Positions 1 to 8,132 of a stretch of 64,000 nucleotides of DNA are shown here, piece after piece. The notes under the pieces were generated by a model. The model did no database searches. It worked only from the letters and a program-made list of their open reading frames with translations, and was not told the DNA's origin. This DNA is from Nonomuraea pusilla (lineage in GTDB: Bacteria; Actinomycetota; Actinomycetes; Streptosporangiales; Streptosporangiaceae), in NCBI RefSeq assembly GCF_900109355.1, contig NZ_FOBF01000031.1, forward strand, positions 1 through 64,000, read 5' to 3'. Each line of letters begins with the position of its first letter. The first letter of the stretch is position 1. Both the position numbers and the translations under genes were made by a program.

Positions 1-126
1 GATCAGGCTTCCACCTCAACTAATCACGAGCCTCAGGCCCGCGCGACGATCATCCCGGAGCCGGAGTGCCCCCGCCGGAGGCGAAAAGAAGTTGGCGTGC
101 CAGGGAGCTCGCATGGAGCATGAGCT

Positions 127-480
127 ATGGGGCTGTTCAACAGGGTGAAGTTTCCCAAGCCGCTCACTTGCCCGAACTGCGGAGTGACTGGTACCTGGAC
201 CGCGCAGTTCTGGTTCGGGGCGACAGACCTCATCGACTAGGAGGTGGGGCAGCATCTGAACTGGGAGTACAGATGGGCCGTGGCGGGTGAACCCGGCCAT
301 CACCGTGTGCTTGCTCAGGGCGTGCTGGAGGGGTGTAGGCACTGCGGCACGTACGACTTCGGCGGCAGCCTATGGGAGATGGTTGTCATTGAGATTGTCG
401 ATGACGTGATCGTGTCGGTAGTGCAGGACACCAGCGGTGATGGCTGGTGGGCAGAGGACTGGCGAGTGCTTGAGGCATAG
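127..480 (+). pseudogene. Zinc-ribbon protein interrupted by an in-frame amber codon
   Basis: One reading frame runs from ATG 127 to TAG 478-480 but is broken by TAG at 238-240. The first part (37 codons) contains CPNCG. The second part contains CRHCG plus an acidic, valine-rich tail, so the two CxxC halves of one zinc ribbon lie on either side of the stop. The resumed frame continues without a shift, which points to a single nonsense change, probably of a Tyr or similar codon. GGAG lies about 9 nt before ATG 127. The layout (CxxCG, aromatic/VG segment, GEPG, second CxxCG) resembles small actinomycete hypothetical proteins, but no function is known to me. Alternatives are readthrough, or two separate peptides with reinitiation at GTG 244 (GAGG immediately upstream). 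Confidence 0.55.
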
Positions 481-681
481 AGCAGTGCTCAGCTGAACGC
501 GGGACGCGCGCGTCGCGCGCGAGAACGGCCCCCAGGCCGCACGCGCAGCGTGCTGGCGTGCGCGGGCCGCGTGGCGGCGCGCAGCGCCGCCCTTGATCTT
601 CGTAAGGACTATTCGGCAACGATCTCGGCTGTCACCGGGAAGTGCGTGTACGGCGGCGATGTGGGCCGGCGGCGTCGCGGT

Positions 682-1242
682 GTGGCTACCAATGAAGAGC
701 GGTCGCGGTGGGTCGTTCATGGTGAGCGGCTGATCTATGACAACCGGTGGATCCGGCTGGGCCTGGTGGATGTCGAGATCCCTGATGGGGAGCGGTTCGA
801 GCATCACGCGGTGCGTCTGGACCGGGCGGCCATGACGGTCCTCGTGGACGAGCAGGATCGGGTGTTGATGTTGTGGCGGCATCGCTTCCTGTTCGACCGG
901 TGGGGGTGGGAGTTGCCGGGCGGGCTGGTGGAGGTCGGTGAGGATCCGAAGGACACCGCTGTTCGTGAGGTGGAGGAGGAGACCGGTTACCGGCCGAAGG
1001 AGATCGAGCATCTGATCACGTTCCAGCCGATGGTCGGCATGGTGGACTCCGAGCACGTCGTCTTCCTCGGACGCGGCGCCGAGCAGGTCGGCGAACCCGT
1101 GGGGGAGGTCGAGGCGGACTTGATCGAGTGGATTCCGCTGTCGCAGATCCCCGAGATGATCGCGCGGGGTGACCTCTGGAACTCCGGCGTTCTGGTCGGG
1201 CTGCTGTACGCCCGGGAACGCCTCAGTGGAGCGCGCGGGTAG
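682..1242 (+). CDS. NUDIX hydrolase
   Basis: Hydrolyses a nucleoside diphosphate linked to another moiety, probably in the cytosol; the substrate cannot be read from the sequence. A full Nudix box is visible: GGLVEVGE, seven residues, then REVEEETGY (GX5EX7REUXEEXGU), in the middle of a protein of about 186 residues. The upstream WELP preceding the box fits ADP-ribose/ADP-sugar pyrophosphatase-like members. I chose GTG 682 because the protein then starts with a normal MATNEERSRW segment; the frame stays open back to 550, but that extension is low complexity. The last 20 nt overlap a convergent pseudogene. This is the only intact gene in the decayed first 2.6 kb. Confidence 0.85.
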   Translation: MATNEERSRWVVHGERLIYDNRWIRLGLVDVEIPDGERFEHHAVRLDRAAMTVLVDEQDRVLMLWRHRFLFDRWGWELPGGLVEVGEDPKDTAVREVEEETGYRPKEIEHLITFQPMVGMVDSEHVVFLGRGAEQVGEPVGEVEADLIEWIPLSQIPEMIARGDLWNSGVLVGLLYARERLSGARG

Positions 1243-1729
1243 CAGCTCGTTTCAGTTCGGCGATGCGGCGTCCGTGGCGGCGTGACTTGATCATCGTCGC
1301 CAACTGGTCAGCCCGGTGGATGTGCGGGAGGGCGGCGTCCGCCTCGCCCATCGCGAGCAGGGCGTGTGCGAGGTCGCATCGGAGGCGGGCTTCGGCGCGG
1401 TTGAACGTGCCATCCATACCGGCGAGGGCTGAACGCAGGTCTTCGATGGTCTCGGAGTCGCCGAAGTGGATCAGGCAGCTCCCCCGCCAGCGGGCCAGGT
1501 GATGGGTGTTGAGCGCCAGGTAGGGCAGGCTCGGGTCGGTGTCGCTTTCGGGTAGGAACGCGCTGGCCTGGTCGAGGGCCTGCGGGCGGTCGTTTCGTCC
1601 CCCAGGATGGCCGCGGCTTCGGCCTCGGCTGCGGCGAGCCAGGTACGGAGGTGGCCCGGCACCCTGCTGTCGTAGGTGTGGCGGACGTGGTGCAGGAGTT
1701 CGGCAGCTTCGGCGGGCCGCCCGAGGTCG
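1223..1729 (-). pseudogene. C-terminal fragment of an XRE/TPR-type regulator, frameshifted
   Basis: Two minus-strand frames together give a TPR-like tail: residues such as RPAEAAELLHHVR and HLRTWLAAAEAEAAAILGDE lie in one frame (about 1729-1600), then LALNTHHLARWRG and ALLAMGEADAALPHIHRA lie in the next (about 1600-1223). This matches the C-terminal half of actinomycete helix-turn-helix proteins with tetratricopeptide repeats. The frame changes near 1600, and the N-terminal DNA-binding half is missing. The upstream end abuts an integrase fragment on the other strand near 1730. It is therefore both truncated and frameshifted. Its stop overlaps the 3' end of the NUDIX gene. Confidence 0.7.
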
Positions 1730-2342
1730 TGACCTATGTCGGGCGGTCACGGGGGCCGGTGCTGGCCGCGATGTTCGCGTGCATGTACTTCGGCGGTCTC
1801 CGCCCGGCCGAGGCGGCGGGCCTGCGGCAGAAGGACTGCCACCTCCCAGAGCAGGGCTGGGGACTGCTGACGCTGGAGAAGACCAGGCCCCAGAGCAACA
1901 AGCGGTTCACCGACTCGGGGCAGACCCATGACGAGCGCGGGCTGAAGCACCGGGACGTGAAGCAGACCCGCACCGTCCCCATCCCGCCCGAACTGGTGGT
2001 CATGCTCCGCGACCACATCGCGAGGTTCGGGGTCGGCGGCGATGGCCGGCTGTTCCGCACGCGTACAGGCGGCGTGATCTCTGGATCGGCGTACGCGAAG
2101 GTCTGGCAGGAGGCTCGCACCTATGCCCTCACACCTGACCAGGTCGCCTCTCCCCTGGCAGGCAGACCGTACGATCTCCGCACGCGGCCGTCTCGCTCGG
2201 GCTCAACGCGGGCGTGCACGCTCCGGAAACGGCCGAACGGGCGGGACACAGCGTGGACGTGATGCTCCGTGTCTACGCCAAGTGCATCGACGGCCAACGA
2301 GACGTCGCCAACCGGCGCATCTTGGAAGCACTCGCGGCGTGA
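1730..2342 (+). pseudogene. Tyrosine recombinase (phage/ICE integrase) C-terminal fragment, frameshifted
   Basis: The catalytic half of a tyrosine site-specific recombinase is recognisable: ACMYFGGLRPAEAAGLR holds the first catalytic Arg, RTVPIPPELVVMLRDHIARF follows, then ASPLAGRPYDLR, HAAVSLGLNAG, ERAGHSVDVMLRVYAKC with the His and the nucleophile Tyr. The reading frame shifts at about 2178, inside YDLR|HAAVS, where one base appears to be missing. The N-terminal arm-binding and core-binding domains are absent. It lies 223 bp from the 3' end of tRNA-Arg, a classic integration target, so it is probably the remnant of an integrated element. It cannot encode an active enzyme as read. Confidence 0.85.
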
Positions 2343-2526
2343 CCCACAGCGCCCAGCAGAACGCCGGGACACCTCGGGGTCCCTTCTCCGTTCAGGGACT
2401 CGAAACCGCCGCGCCGACCTGGGGAAACGTGCCTGCGAGCATTCCGCGCATGTTCCGCGACCACTGGCACGGGGCTGCTCACGGCGACCTCCCGCTGCCC
2501 ACCGCACCGCTACGCCGATCATGCAA

Positions 2527-2559
2527 AAGACCAGCTCAGACGGTGTTTGAGCTGGTCTT
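2527..2559 (-). terminator. Rho-independent terminator of tRNA-Arg
   Basis: A perfect 12-bp inverted repeat (arms 2527-2538 and 2548-2559, AAGACCAGCTCA / TGAGCTGGTCTT) with a 9-nt loop. Read on the minus strand it ends in TTTT, directly downstream of the tRNA gene. Confidence 0.8.
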
Positions 2560-2564
2560 GTTTG

Positions 2565-2638
2565 CGCGCCCTGCAGGATTCGAACCTGCGACCGTCGGAT
2601 TAGAAGTCCGGTGCTCTATCCAGCTGAGCTAAGGGCGC
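2565..2638 (-). tRNA. tRNA-Arg (anticodon UCU)
   Basis: A 74-nt cloverleaf on the minus strand. The acceptor stem is GCGCCCT pairing with AGGGCGC, the T-loop is TTCGAAT and the anticodon loop is CTTCTAA, so the anticodon UCU reads AGA. The D-arm GCTC/GAGC and a 5-nt variable loop are present. The outermost anticodon-stem pair (27-43) is mismatched. No CCA is encoded. The neighbouring integrase fragment at its 3' side suggests this tRNA served as an attachment site. Confidence 0.95.
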
Positions 2639-2649
2639 TCCCGCCTTAT

Positions 2650-2679
2650 TGTGCATGATCCGGCGACTTGTCATGCACA
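2650..2679 (-). terminator. Hairpin between the ZIP gene and tRNA-Arg
   Basis: A perfect 9-bp inverted repeat TGTGCATGA (2650-2658) / TCATGCACA (2671-2679), 14 nt beyond the ZIP stop codon and just before the tRNA 5' end. It probably ends the ZIP transcript. It has no T-run, as is common in GC-rich actinomycetes, and could instead be part of the tRNA promoter region. Confidence 0.5.
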
Positions 2680-2692
2680 GGTTATGGGCATG

Positions 2693-3427
2693 TCAGTCGG
2701 TCAGTCCTATCACGAACCACATGAAGAGGGTGCCGGCGGCGGTCGCGGTCAGGGTCAGGACGGGGGCGGGGGTGCTGGTGTGGGCCTCCGGGAGGATGTC
2801 GGAGGTGGCCAGGTAGAGGAGGAAACCGGCGAAGAGGCCGAGGTAGACGCTGACGGCGCCGCCGGGGATGCGGACGAGGGACGTCAACGTGGCGCCGGCC
2901 ACCGGGGCGAGGGCGTCCAGGAGCAGGAGGGTGAGGGCGCGACGACGGACGTTGCCGTAGAGGGACGTCACCGTGTACGTGTTGAAGCCGTCGGTGAAGT
3001 CGTGGGCGATGACGGCGATCGCCACGGCGACGGCGAGGCCTGCGCCGGCCTGGTAGGCGGCGCCGATGGCGATGCCGTCCAGGAGGCTGTGGAAGACCAG
3101 CGCGGAGCCGGCGGTGATGCCGACCCCGGCGCGCGCGTGGCGGTGGGCGGCGTAGTCGGCCTCGTGGACGTCGTGAATGCCGGTGGAGCGCTCCACCGCG
3201 TGGATGGCGAGGAACGCCAGCGCGAACGCGAGCATCGGCAGCGGCACGCCGTTCAGCGACAGCGGGCTGGCGGACAGCGCCTCGGGGAGCAGGTCGAAGG
3301 CGACCACGCCGAGCATCACGCCTCCGGCGACGCCGAGGACGAGGTGGCGGCGGACGCCGACGCGGTCGGCGACCAGCCCGCCTAGCAGCGTCATGACGAA
3401 GGCCGCCAAGGAGAGCAGGATCGGCAT
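2693..3427 (-). CDS. ZIP-family metal (zinc) transporter
   Basis: An integral membrane protein of 244 residues, expected to import divalent metal such as Zn2+. It has about seven to eight hydrophobic segments. The two ZIP metal-site helices are visible: FHSLLDGIAIG and, further on, IAHDFTDGFNTY, each with the His and Asp pairs of the family. A His-containing loop (HDVHEADYAAHRHA) precedes them, as in the cytosolic variable loop of ZIPs. The start at ATG 3427 gives the normal N-terminus MPILLSLAAF; an in-frame extension further upstream is not membrane-like. No clear ribosome site or Zur-type operator is seen upstream. Confidence 0.88.
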   Translation of the reverse strand: MPILLSLAAFVMTLLGGLVADRVGVRRHLVLGVAGGVMLGVVAFDLLPEALSASPLSLNGVPLPMLAFALAFLAIHAVERSTGIHDVHEADYAAHRHARAGVGITAGSALVFHSLLDGIAIGAAYQAGAGLAVAVAIAVIAHDFTDGFNTYTVTSLYGNVRRRALTLLLLDALAPVAGATLTSLVRIPGGAVSVYLGLFAGFLLYLATSDILPEAHTSTPAPVLTLTATAAGTLFMWFVIGLTD

Positions 3428-3786
3428 GGGAGTCCAGGCTAGGGGCCCCTCCACGCGCCGCCCCGCTACGACACGACACCGGGCAGCGTGGGGCACTACC
3501 CCCGAGCGCGCGGGCAGCGTGGGCACTGCCCAGAGAGCGCGGGCGATCGCTGCGCTGCCGGCTGGGAGGTGGGTGGATGCTGAAGGCAGGCAGGCGGGCG
3601 GGGGTCACGGTCCGTCGCGTGAGCAGCACAGGCTGGGGAATGGTGGGCGGGGAGTGGTGGCGGGTCGGCGTTGGCCGGGCGCAGTGAGGGCGGATGGGGA
3701 CGGGTGCGGCAGGGGAAGGTGGGTGCTGTTGGGGAAGTGGGAAACGGGGGGCGGAATGGGGGTGGATGGGGCTAAGCTGCGGGGGC
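3428..3786. other. G-rich intergenic region with probable leaderless promoter
   Basis: 359 bp separate the divergent ZIP and phosphotransferase genes. The plus strand is strongly G-rich. The only signal I support is TAAGCT at 3773-3778, 8 nt before ATG 3787, as a -10 element for a leaderless plus-strand transcript. No open frame with homology-like content is visible here. Confidence 0.4.
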
Positions 3787-4848
3787 ATGGTCGCGACGCC
3801 CCTGCTTGAGATTCCCCTGCAGGGCGGGGACGTGACTGCCGGGGTGGTGCGGGTCGGCGACACCGTGCGAAGACCGGCCGGTCCTGCCACGCCCGCCGTG
3901 CACGCCCTGCTGCGCCATCTGGAGGCTGCCGGGTTCGAGGGCGCCCCGCGGGTGGTGGGCGTGGACGAGCTGGGCCGCGAAATCCTCACGTACGTGCCGG
4001 GGTCGAGCGGGGTGTGTCCCGCGACGGTCACGGACGAGTTCCTGGCGGCGCTGGCGGTGCTGCTGCGGCGCTACCACGACGCGACGGCGGGGTTCCCGCT
4101 GGCGCAGGACGGCTGGGCGGCCGGGTCGAACGACGACAGGCCGCCGGAGGTGGTCGGCCACTGCGACGTCACCCCCCAGAATGTGATCTTCCGCGACGGC
4201 GTGCCCGTCGCGTTCATCGACTTCGACCTGGCCCGTCCCACGACGCGGCTGTTCGACGTCGTCACGACCCTTCGCCACTGGGCTCCCATCGCCGACCCGG
4301 TCGACCGCCATCCGCTGCAGAGGGGCCTGGACGTGGGAGCGCGGCTGCGGCTGTTCTGCGACGCGTACGGCGTCCCTGCGCGGGATCGGCGGCGGCTGCT
4401 CGACCTGGCGCGGCTGCGTTTCCACCGCTCGTACGCGGTGATGCGCGACCGCGCCGCCGCCGCTCGGCGGAGCCAGGGCGGTGACCGCACCGCGGCCCAG
4501 CGTCATGGCGGCGCCGACCGCACCGCGGCTCAGCGGGACTACGGCACCGGCCGCGTCTCCGCTCAGCTGCCCCAGGGCGCCGACCGCGCCGCCGCTCAGC
4601 GGAACCAGGGCGCCGACCGCGCCGCCGCTCAGCGGAACCAGGGCGGCGACCTCACTGCCGCTCAGCGGAACCAGGGCGCCGACCTCACTGCCGCTCAGCG
4701 GAACCAGGGCGGCGACCTCACTGCCGCGCAGCGGAGCGACGGCACCGGGTGGGCCGCGATGTGGGCGGGCGGCGCGGGTGAGCGCATCCGGCGGGCCGCG
4801 GCGTGGCTGGATGTGCACGAAGATGAGCTTCATGCCCCTTTGGTGTGA
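3787..4848 (+). CDS. Aminoglycoside phosphotransferase-fold kinase with internal 11-residue repeats
   Basis: 353 residues of the APH/choline-kinase fold, transferring phosphate to an unknown small molecule. The catalytic loop HCDVTPQNV (H125, D127, N132) and the metal-binding IDFDLA (D145, D147) fit the family. The C-terminal lobe is split by an insertion: after MRDRAAAARRS come eight 11-residue repeats (residues 230-317, typical unit QGADRAAAQRN) before the ordinary WAAMWAGGAGERIRRAAAWL ending. Without the insert the length would be about 265 residues, normal for the family. ATG 3787 is preceded by a -10-like TAAGCT and may be leaderless. The 3' end overlaps the cobD start, suggesting coupled translation, but no role in cobalamin synthesis is implied. 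Confidence 0.82.
   Translation: MVATPLLEIPLQGGDVTAGVVRVGDTVRRPAGPATPAVHALLRHLEAAGFEGAPRVVGVDELGREILTYVPGSSGVCPATVTDEFLAALAVLLRRYHDATAGFPLAQDGWAAGSNDDRPPEVVGHCDVTPQNVIFRDGVPVAFIDFDLARPTTRLFDVVTTLRHWAPIADPVDRHPLQRGLDVGARLRLFCDAYGVPARDRRRLLDLARLRFHRSYAVMRDRAAAARRSQGGDRTAAQRHGGADRTAAQRDYGTGRVSAQLPQGADRAAAQRNQGADRAAAQRNQGGDLTAAQRNQGADLTAAQRNQGGDLTAAQRSDGTGWAAMWAGGAGERIRRAAAWLDVHEDELHAPLV
4474..4737 (+). repeat. 33-bp coding minisatellite, eight units
   Basis: Eight head-to-tail 33-bp units lie within the phosphotransferase gene, all in frame. Units 4-8 (4573-4737) are nearly identical, differing mainly at GCC/GGC and CGC GCC/CTC ACT. Units 1-3 are degenerate. Each unit encodes an Ala/Gln/Arg-rich 11-mer. 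Confidence 0.95.
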
Positions 4849-5833
4849 TCCTCTGGGCCTCGCCCTCGGCGTGGCTCTCGACCGGCTGATCGGCGATCCC
4901 CGTACCGCGCACCCGGTCGCGCTGTTCGGCGGCGGCGCCGCCCGCCTGGAGTCCGTCCTGTACGCCGACGCCCGGCCGAACGGGGTCGCGCACGTCGCGC
5001 TCTGCGTCGGCGGCGCGGCCGCGCTCGGCGTGCTCGCGTCGCGGCCGCGCAACCCGGTGGCGCGTACGGCGCTGACGGCTGCCGCGACGTGGGCGGTGCT
5101 GGGCGGGACGACGCTGGCGCGGGAGGGCGCGTTCATGGCCGACGCGCTGGAGCGCGGCGACGTGGCGGCGGCCCGCGCGCGGCTGCCGCACCTGTGCGGG
5201 CGCGACCCGTCGGCGCTGGGGCCGCAGGAGCTGGCGAGGGCCACGGTGGAGTCGCTGGCGGAGAACACCTCGGACGCGGTGGTGGCGCCGCTGTTCTGGG
5301 GCGCGGTAGCGGGGGTGCCTGGGCTGCTGGCGTACCGGGCGGTCAACACGCTGGACGCGATGGTGGGTCACCGCTCGCCGCGGTACGAGCGGTTCGGCTG
5401 GGCGGCGGCGCGGCTGGACGACGTGGCGAACTACGTCCCGGCCAGGCTGACGGCGGCGTTCACGGTGCTCGCGGGCCCCGACAGGCGGGGCGCGCTGGCC
5501 ATGTGGCGCAGGGACGGCCACCGGCATCCCAGCCCGAACGCGGGCCGGTGCGAGGCGTCGTTCGCGGGCGCGCTCGGGGTGACGCTGGGCGGGACGAACG
5601 TCTACGGCGGCAGGACGGAGCACCGGCCGACGATGGGCGTCGGGCCGAAGCCGGACGTCGGCGACATCAGGCGCGCGGTGCGGCTGACGCGCCTGGTCGG
5701 CCTGGCAGCGGCGGGCGCCGCCCTGGCAGCCACCGTGGCGACCGGCCTGGCAACCACCCGGGCGACCACCGCGGCCGCCAACGCCGCCCTCCGCCTCGCC
5801 CGCGGCCGCCGCTGCCGCAGGGCGATCGTCTGA
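4832..5833 (+). CDS. cobD: Adenosylcobinamide-phosphate synthase (CobD/CbiB)
   Basis: A membrane enzyme attaching aminopropanol (or its phosphate) to adenosylcobyric acid late in cobalamin biosynthesis. The 333-residue length is normal. Family hallmarks are visible: ALDRLIGDPRTAHPVALFG near the N-terminus, ARATVESLAENTSDAVVAPLFW, YRAVNTLDAMVGHRSPRYERFGWAAARLDDVANYVPAR and SPNAGRCEASFAGALGV. Several hydrophobic segments are present. ATG 4832 gives MPLWCDPLGL; ATG 4823 is an alternative. It overlaps the upstream phosphotransferase gene. No other cobalamin genes and no cobalamin riboswitch were seen nearby, so the gene is separated from any cob cluster here. Confidence 0.9.
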   Translation: MPLWCDPLGLALGVALDRLIGDPRTAHPVALFGGGAARLESVLYADARPNGVAHVALCVGGAAALGVLASRPRNPVARTALTAAATWAVLGGTTLAREGAFMADALERGDVAAARARLPHLCGRDPSALGPQELARATVESLAENTSDAVVAPLFWGAVAGVPGLLAYRAVNTLDAMVGHRSPRYERFGWAAARLDDVANYVPARLTAAFTVLAGPDRRGALAMWRRDGHRHPSPNAGRCEASFAGALGVTLGGTNVYGGRTEHRPTMGVGPKPDVGDIRRAVRLTRLVGLAAAGAALAATVATGLATTRATTAAANAALRLARGRRCRRAIV

Positions 5834-6326
5834 AGGGCGATCGCCTGAAGGAAGGCCACCGCTCTTCTGACGGCGCCTTCCCGCCCAACCCGCCCGACCC
5901 TTGTGGGAGGCCGCGACGGCGGGCATCCCGGCGCGGCCACCGCGGAGCGCTGGGCCGGAGGCCGAGAGCGGATCCCCGGAGTGGAGGCCCGGAGTAGAGG
6001 GCGGGGGCCGGATGTCGTGATGGACGGCTGAGGAGGACGCTCGGGGTACTGGCCTGAGGTGCAGGCCCCGGGTAGACCCACGGGGCAGGGGTGCAGGACG
6101 TCTGGGTGGAGCCCGTGATGGAGGGGTGGGCGATCGTGAGGGGTGGGTCGATGGTCGTCCTGGGCGGTTGTTGTGGGCCTTCTGGTTTCGGAGCAAGGGC
6201 GCGGGTGCGACGTTCCGGTCGGACGCCTACGAAACGTCCCGTCGCACCCCGACGGCAGCGGGAAAGCCGGGAACGGCAATTCCGGCTAATTGGGCAGAAG
6301 GGGATTTTCTGACAAAAGCCGATTTT
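5834..6326. other. Intergenic region between convergent genes
   Basis: 493 bp without a supportable gene between cobD and a minus-strand membrane protein. A 7-bp inverted repeat (GGAAGGC 5850-5856 / GCCTTCC 5875-5881) with a long loop may act as a weak terminator for cobD. A degenerate purine-rich tract of 'GGGCCGGAG'-like words occupies 5935-6030. Composition becomes noticeably more AT-rich from about 6290. Confidence 0.4.
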
Positions 6327-6560
6327 TCACATTTGTCGATTGAGCGCCAGCACCAGCCAGACCACGAAGACCGCGATCAGCCCGAAGCCGATGAGAGACC
6401 TGACCGCCTGGAAGGCGGTGTCCCTGCGGGCCGTGACCTGCTTGGCCGTGTGCTTCCAGTTCTGGCGGGACGTCACCATCTCCTGGAAGCGGCGGCCCAG
6501 CGCGAACAGCGCGATGCCGATGAGGATGAAAAGGATGACGCGGCCGTCGGCGGATTCCAC
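6327..6560 (-). CDS. Small two-helix membrane protein
   Basis: 77 residues, two hydrophobic helices (GRVILFILIGIALFALGRRF and LIGFGLIAVFVVWLVLAL) separated by a basic, polar stretch containing RQNWKHTAKQVTARRD. Both ends are short, so it is probably a hairpin inner-membrane protein. The start is decided by the ribosome site: GTG 6560 has AGGAGG with a 6-7 nt spacer, whereas the upstream ATG 6602 has none. It lies 83 bp downstream of xthA on the same strand. I do not recognise the family and assign no function. Confidence 0.6.
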   Translation of the reverse strand: MESADGRVILFILIGIALFALGRRFQEMVTSRQNWKHTAKQVTARRDTAFQAVRSLIGFGLIAVFVVWLVLALNRQM

Positions 6561-6643
6561 GGGAGCCTCCTGCGAATGTGACAGCGCAATGCCCCCGAGC
6601 ATTGTTGAGAAAGCAGCATACTCAGGAATCCGCCGAGCGCCAT

Positions 6644-7450
6644 TTAATTGAGGGAGTCGAGATCCACGACGATCGGCGCGTGGTCGGACGGTCCTTTCCC
6701 CTTGCGCGCCTCGCGGTCGATGTAAGCCGACCGCACGCGGCCCGCGATGTCGGCCGTGGCGTAGACGAGGTCGATGCGCATGCCCTTGTCCTGGTGGAAC
6801 ATGCCGGCCCGGTAGTCCCAGTACGTGAACGGGTTGGGCCCTTTCAGCGGCCGCGGCACGACGTCGCGCAGGCCGAGCCCGCGCAGCGCGGCGAGCGCCT
6901 CGCGCTCGGCCGGCGTGACGTGGGTGGAGCCGACGAACAGGGCGGGGTCCCACACGTCGGCGTCGGTGGGGGCGACGTTGAGGTCGCCGCAGGCGACGAG
7001 CGGCCGCCCCTCCCCCAGCTCCTCCTCCAGCGCGTCGCGCAGCGCCGCGAACCAGTCCAGCTTGTACGCGAAGTGGGGCGAGCCGACCTCGCGCCCGTTG
7101 GGGGCGTACAGGGACCAGACACGCAGGTCGCCGCAGAGGGCGCCGATGGCGCGGGCCTCGGGGCGGGCGGGTCCGACGGTGTCGGTCTCGCCGAAGCCGG
7201 GTTCGCCGGGGAAGCCGAGCGTGACGTCGTCCAGCCCGACGCGTGAGAGCAGCGCGACGCCGTTCCAGCGGCCGTCGCCGTGGGCCGCGGCGGCGTATCC
7301 CAGCTCCGCCACCTCGGCCTCGGGGAAGGACTCCGCGGGGCACTTGGTCTCCTGGAGGCACACGACGTCGGGCCGCACGCCGTCGAGCCAGTCGAGGAGC
7401 CGGGGCAGCCGTGCCTTGATCGAGTTCACGTTCCACGTGGCCAGGCGCAT
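6644..7450 (-). CDS. xthA: Exodeoxyribonuclease III
   Basis: AP endonuclease and 3'-5' exonuclease of base-excision repair, cytosolic. 268 residues, the normal length for the family. Catalytic motifs appear in order: MRLATWNVNS (Asn), VCLQETKC (Glu34-type metal ligand), the ACGDLNVAPTD loop, TYWDYR and, at the end, GPSDHAPIVVDL with the catalytic His. ATG 7450 follows GTAGGAGC closely. Downstream on the same strand is the small membrane protein gene; upstream, 28 bp away, is the papain-fold protein gene, so all three may be cotranscribed. Confidence 0.93.
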   Translation of the reverse strand: MRLATWNVNSIKARLPRLLDWLDGVRPDVVCLQETKCPAESFPEAEVAELGYAAAAHGDGRWNGVALLSRVGLDDVTLGFPGEPGFGETDTVGPARPEARAIGALCGDLRVWSLYAPNGREVGSPHFAYKLDWFAALRDALEEELGEGRPLVACGDLNVAPTDADVWDPALFVGSTHVTPAEREALAALRGLGLRDVVPRPLKGPNPFTYWDYRAGMFHQDKGMRIDLVYATADIAGRVRSAYIDREARKGKGPSDHAPIVVDLDSLN

Positions 7451-7478
7451 GCTCCTACCCTGCCACCGCGCGGACGGT

Positions 7479-8120
7479 TCAGGCCTTCCCGGCGCGTTCG
7501 ACACCGACGGTGATCTCGCCTCCGAGGGCGCGGCCCTGCAGCAGTTCCAGCTCGTCGCCGCTCCAGAACCGGCCGGGGTCGTACCAGTGGGGGCGGCGTC
7601 CGGCCGGCAGCAGTCCCATCGCCTCGTACGTCACGGCGACGACCTCGGCGCAGTACGCGCTCTCCAGGGCCCGTTCGCGGCGCCGGCGGTCCTTCCACAG
7701 GCGGGGCAGGCGGCCCCTGGCCCAGCGGCCGGCCAAGCGGGCGGTGGAGGGGAACGGGGTGCCGTCGAGGCGGGCGACGGTGCGCAGGGCGGCGTCCTCC
7801 ATCTCGGGGGTGGCCTCGGGTTCGAGCTGGCGCAGCCAGGCGCGCTGGCCGTACCTGTCGGCCCAGACGGTGACGGCGTCGCGCAGGTCGTGGAGCTGCA
7901 CGCCGCGCTGGTGGACGCCGGACCAGAGGTCGGGCAGCGACCTGCCGAGCTCGGCGTGCCACATCATGGGCGGGAGGTCCTCGATGACGACGGCCATGCC
8001 GACGTGGTTCACGGGGCTGTTGGTCATCGTCTGGATGGCCCGGTCGGGCACCGACCGGCCGCGGAAGATCCACAGGTCGCCGGTCCTGGTCAGGTTGACG
8101 GCCTCGTCGAGAGTCAGCAC
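7479..8120 (-). CDS. Permuted papain-fold (YiiX/NlpC-P60-like) protein
   Basis: 213 residues, no signal peptide. The order of probable catalytic residues is permuted, as in YiiX/DUF830-type papain-fold proteins: SPVNHVGMAVVIEDLP carries the His near the N-terminus and SAYCAEVVAVTYEAMGLLP carries the Cys near the C-terminus. This fold acts on amide or thioester bonds in other members; the substrate here is unknown. GTG 8120 starts only 17 bp from the divergent gene at 8138, which implies a leaderless transcript from a -10-like TAGGCT (8132 to 8127). It lies 28 bp upstream of xthA. Confidence 0.7.
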   Translation of the reverse strand: MLTLDEAVNLTRTGDLWIFRGRSVPDRAIQTMTNSPVNHVGMAVVIEDLPPMMWHAELGRSLPDLWSGVHQRGVQLHDLRDAVTVWADRYGQRAWLRQLEPEATPEMEDAALRTVARLDGTPFPSTARLAGRWARGRLPRLWKDRRRRERALESAYCAEVVAVTYEAMGLLPAGRRPHWYDPGRFWSGDELELLQGRALGGEITVGVERAGKA

Positions 8121-8125
8121 GTGGC

Positions 8126-8132
8126 TAGCCTA
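8126..8132. promoter_or_regulatory. Overlapping divergent -10 elements in a 17-bp intergenic
   Basis: The start codons at 8120 (minus) and 8138 (plus) are 17 bp apart. TAGCCT (8126-8131, plus) and TAGGCT (8132-8127, minus) overlap and each ends 6 nt from its start codon. Both match the TANNNT pattern of actinomycete -10 boxes and would give leaderless mRNAs. Confidence 0.5.

Noticed and set aside
3428-3600. Zur operator before the ZIP gene
   Set aside because: No TGAAAAT-type inverted repeat was found; the region is G-rich and unstructured.
4600-4831. Cobalamin riboswitch before cobD
   Set aside because: The gene start overlaps the phosphotransferase gene and no B12-box-like sequence or leader is present.
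5850-5881. Strong cobD terminator
   Set aside because: Arms are only 7 bp with an 18-nt loop and no T-run; noted in the intergenic entry only.
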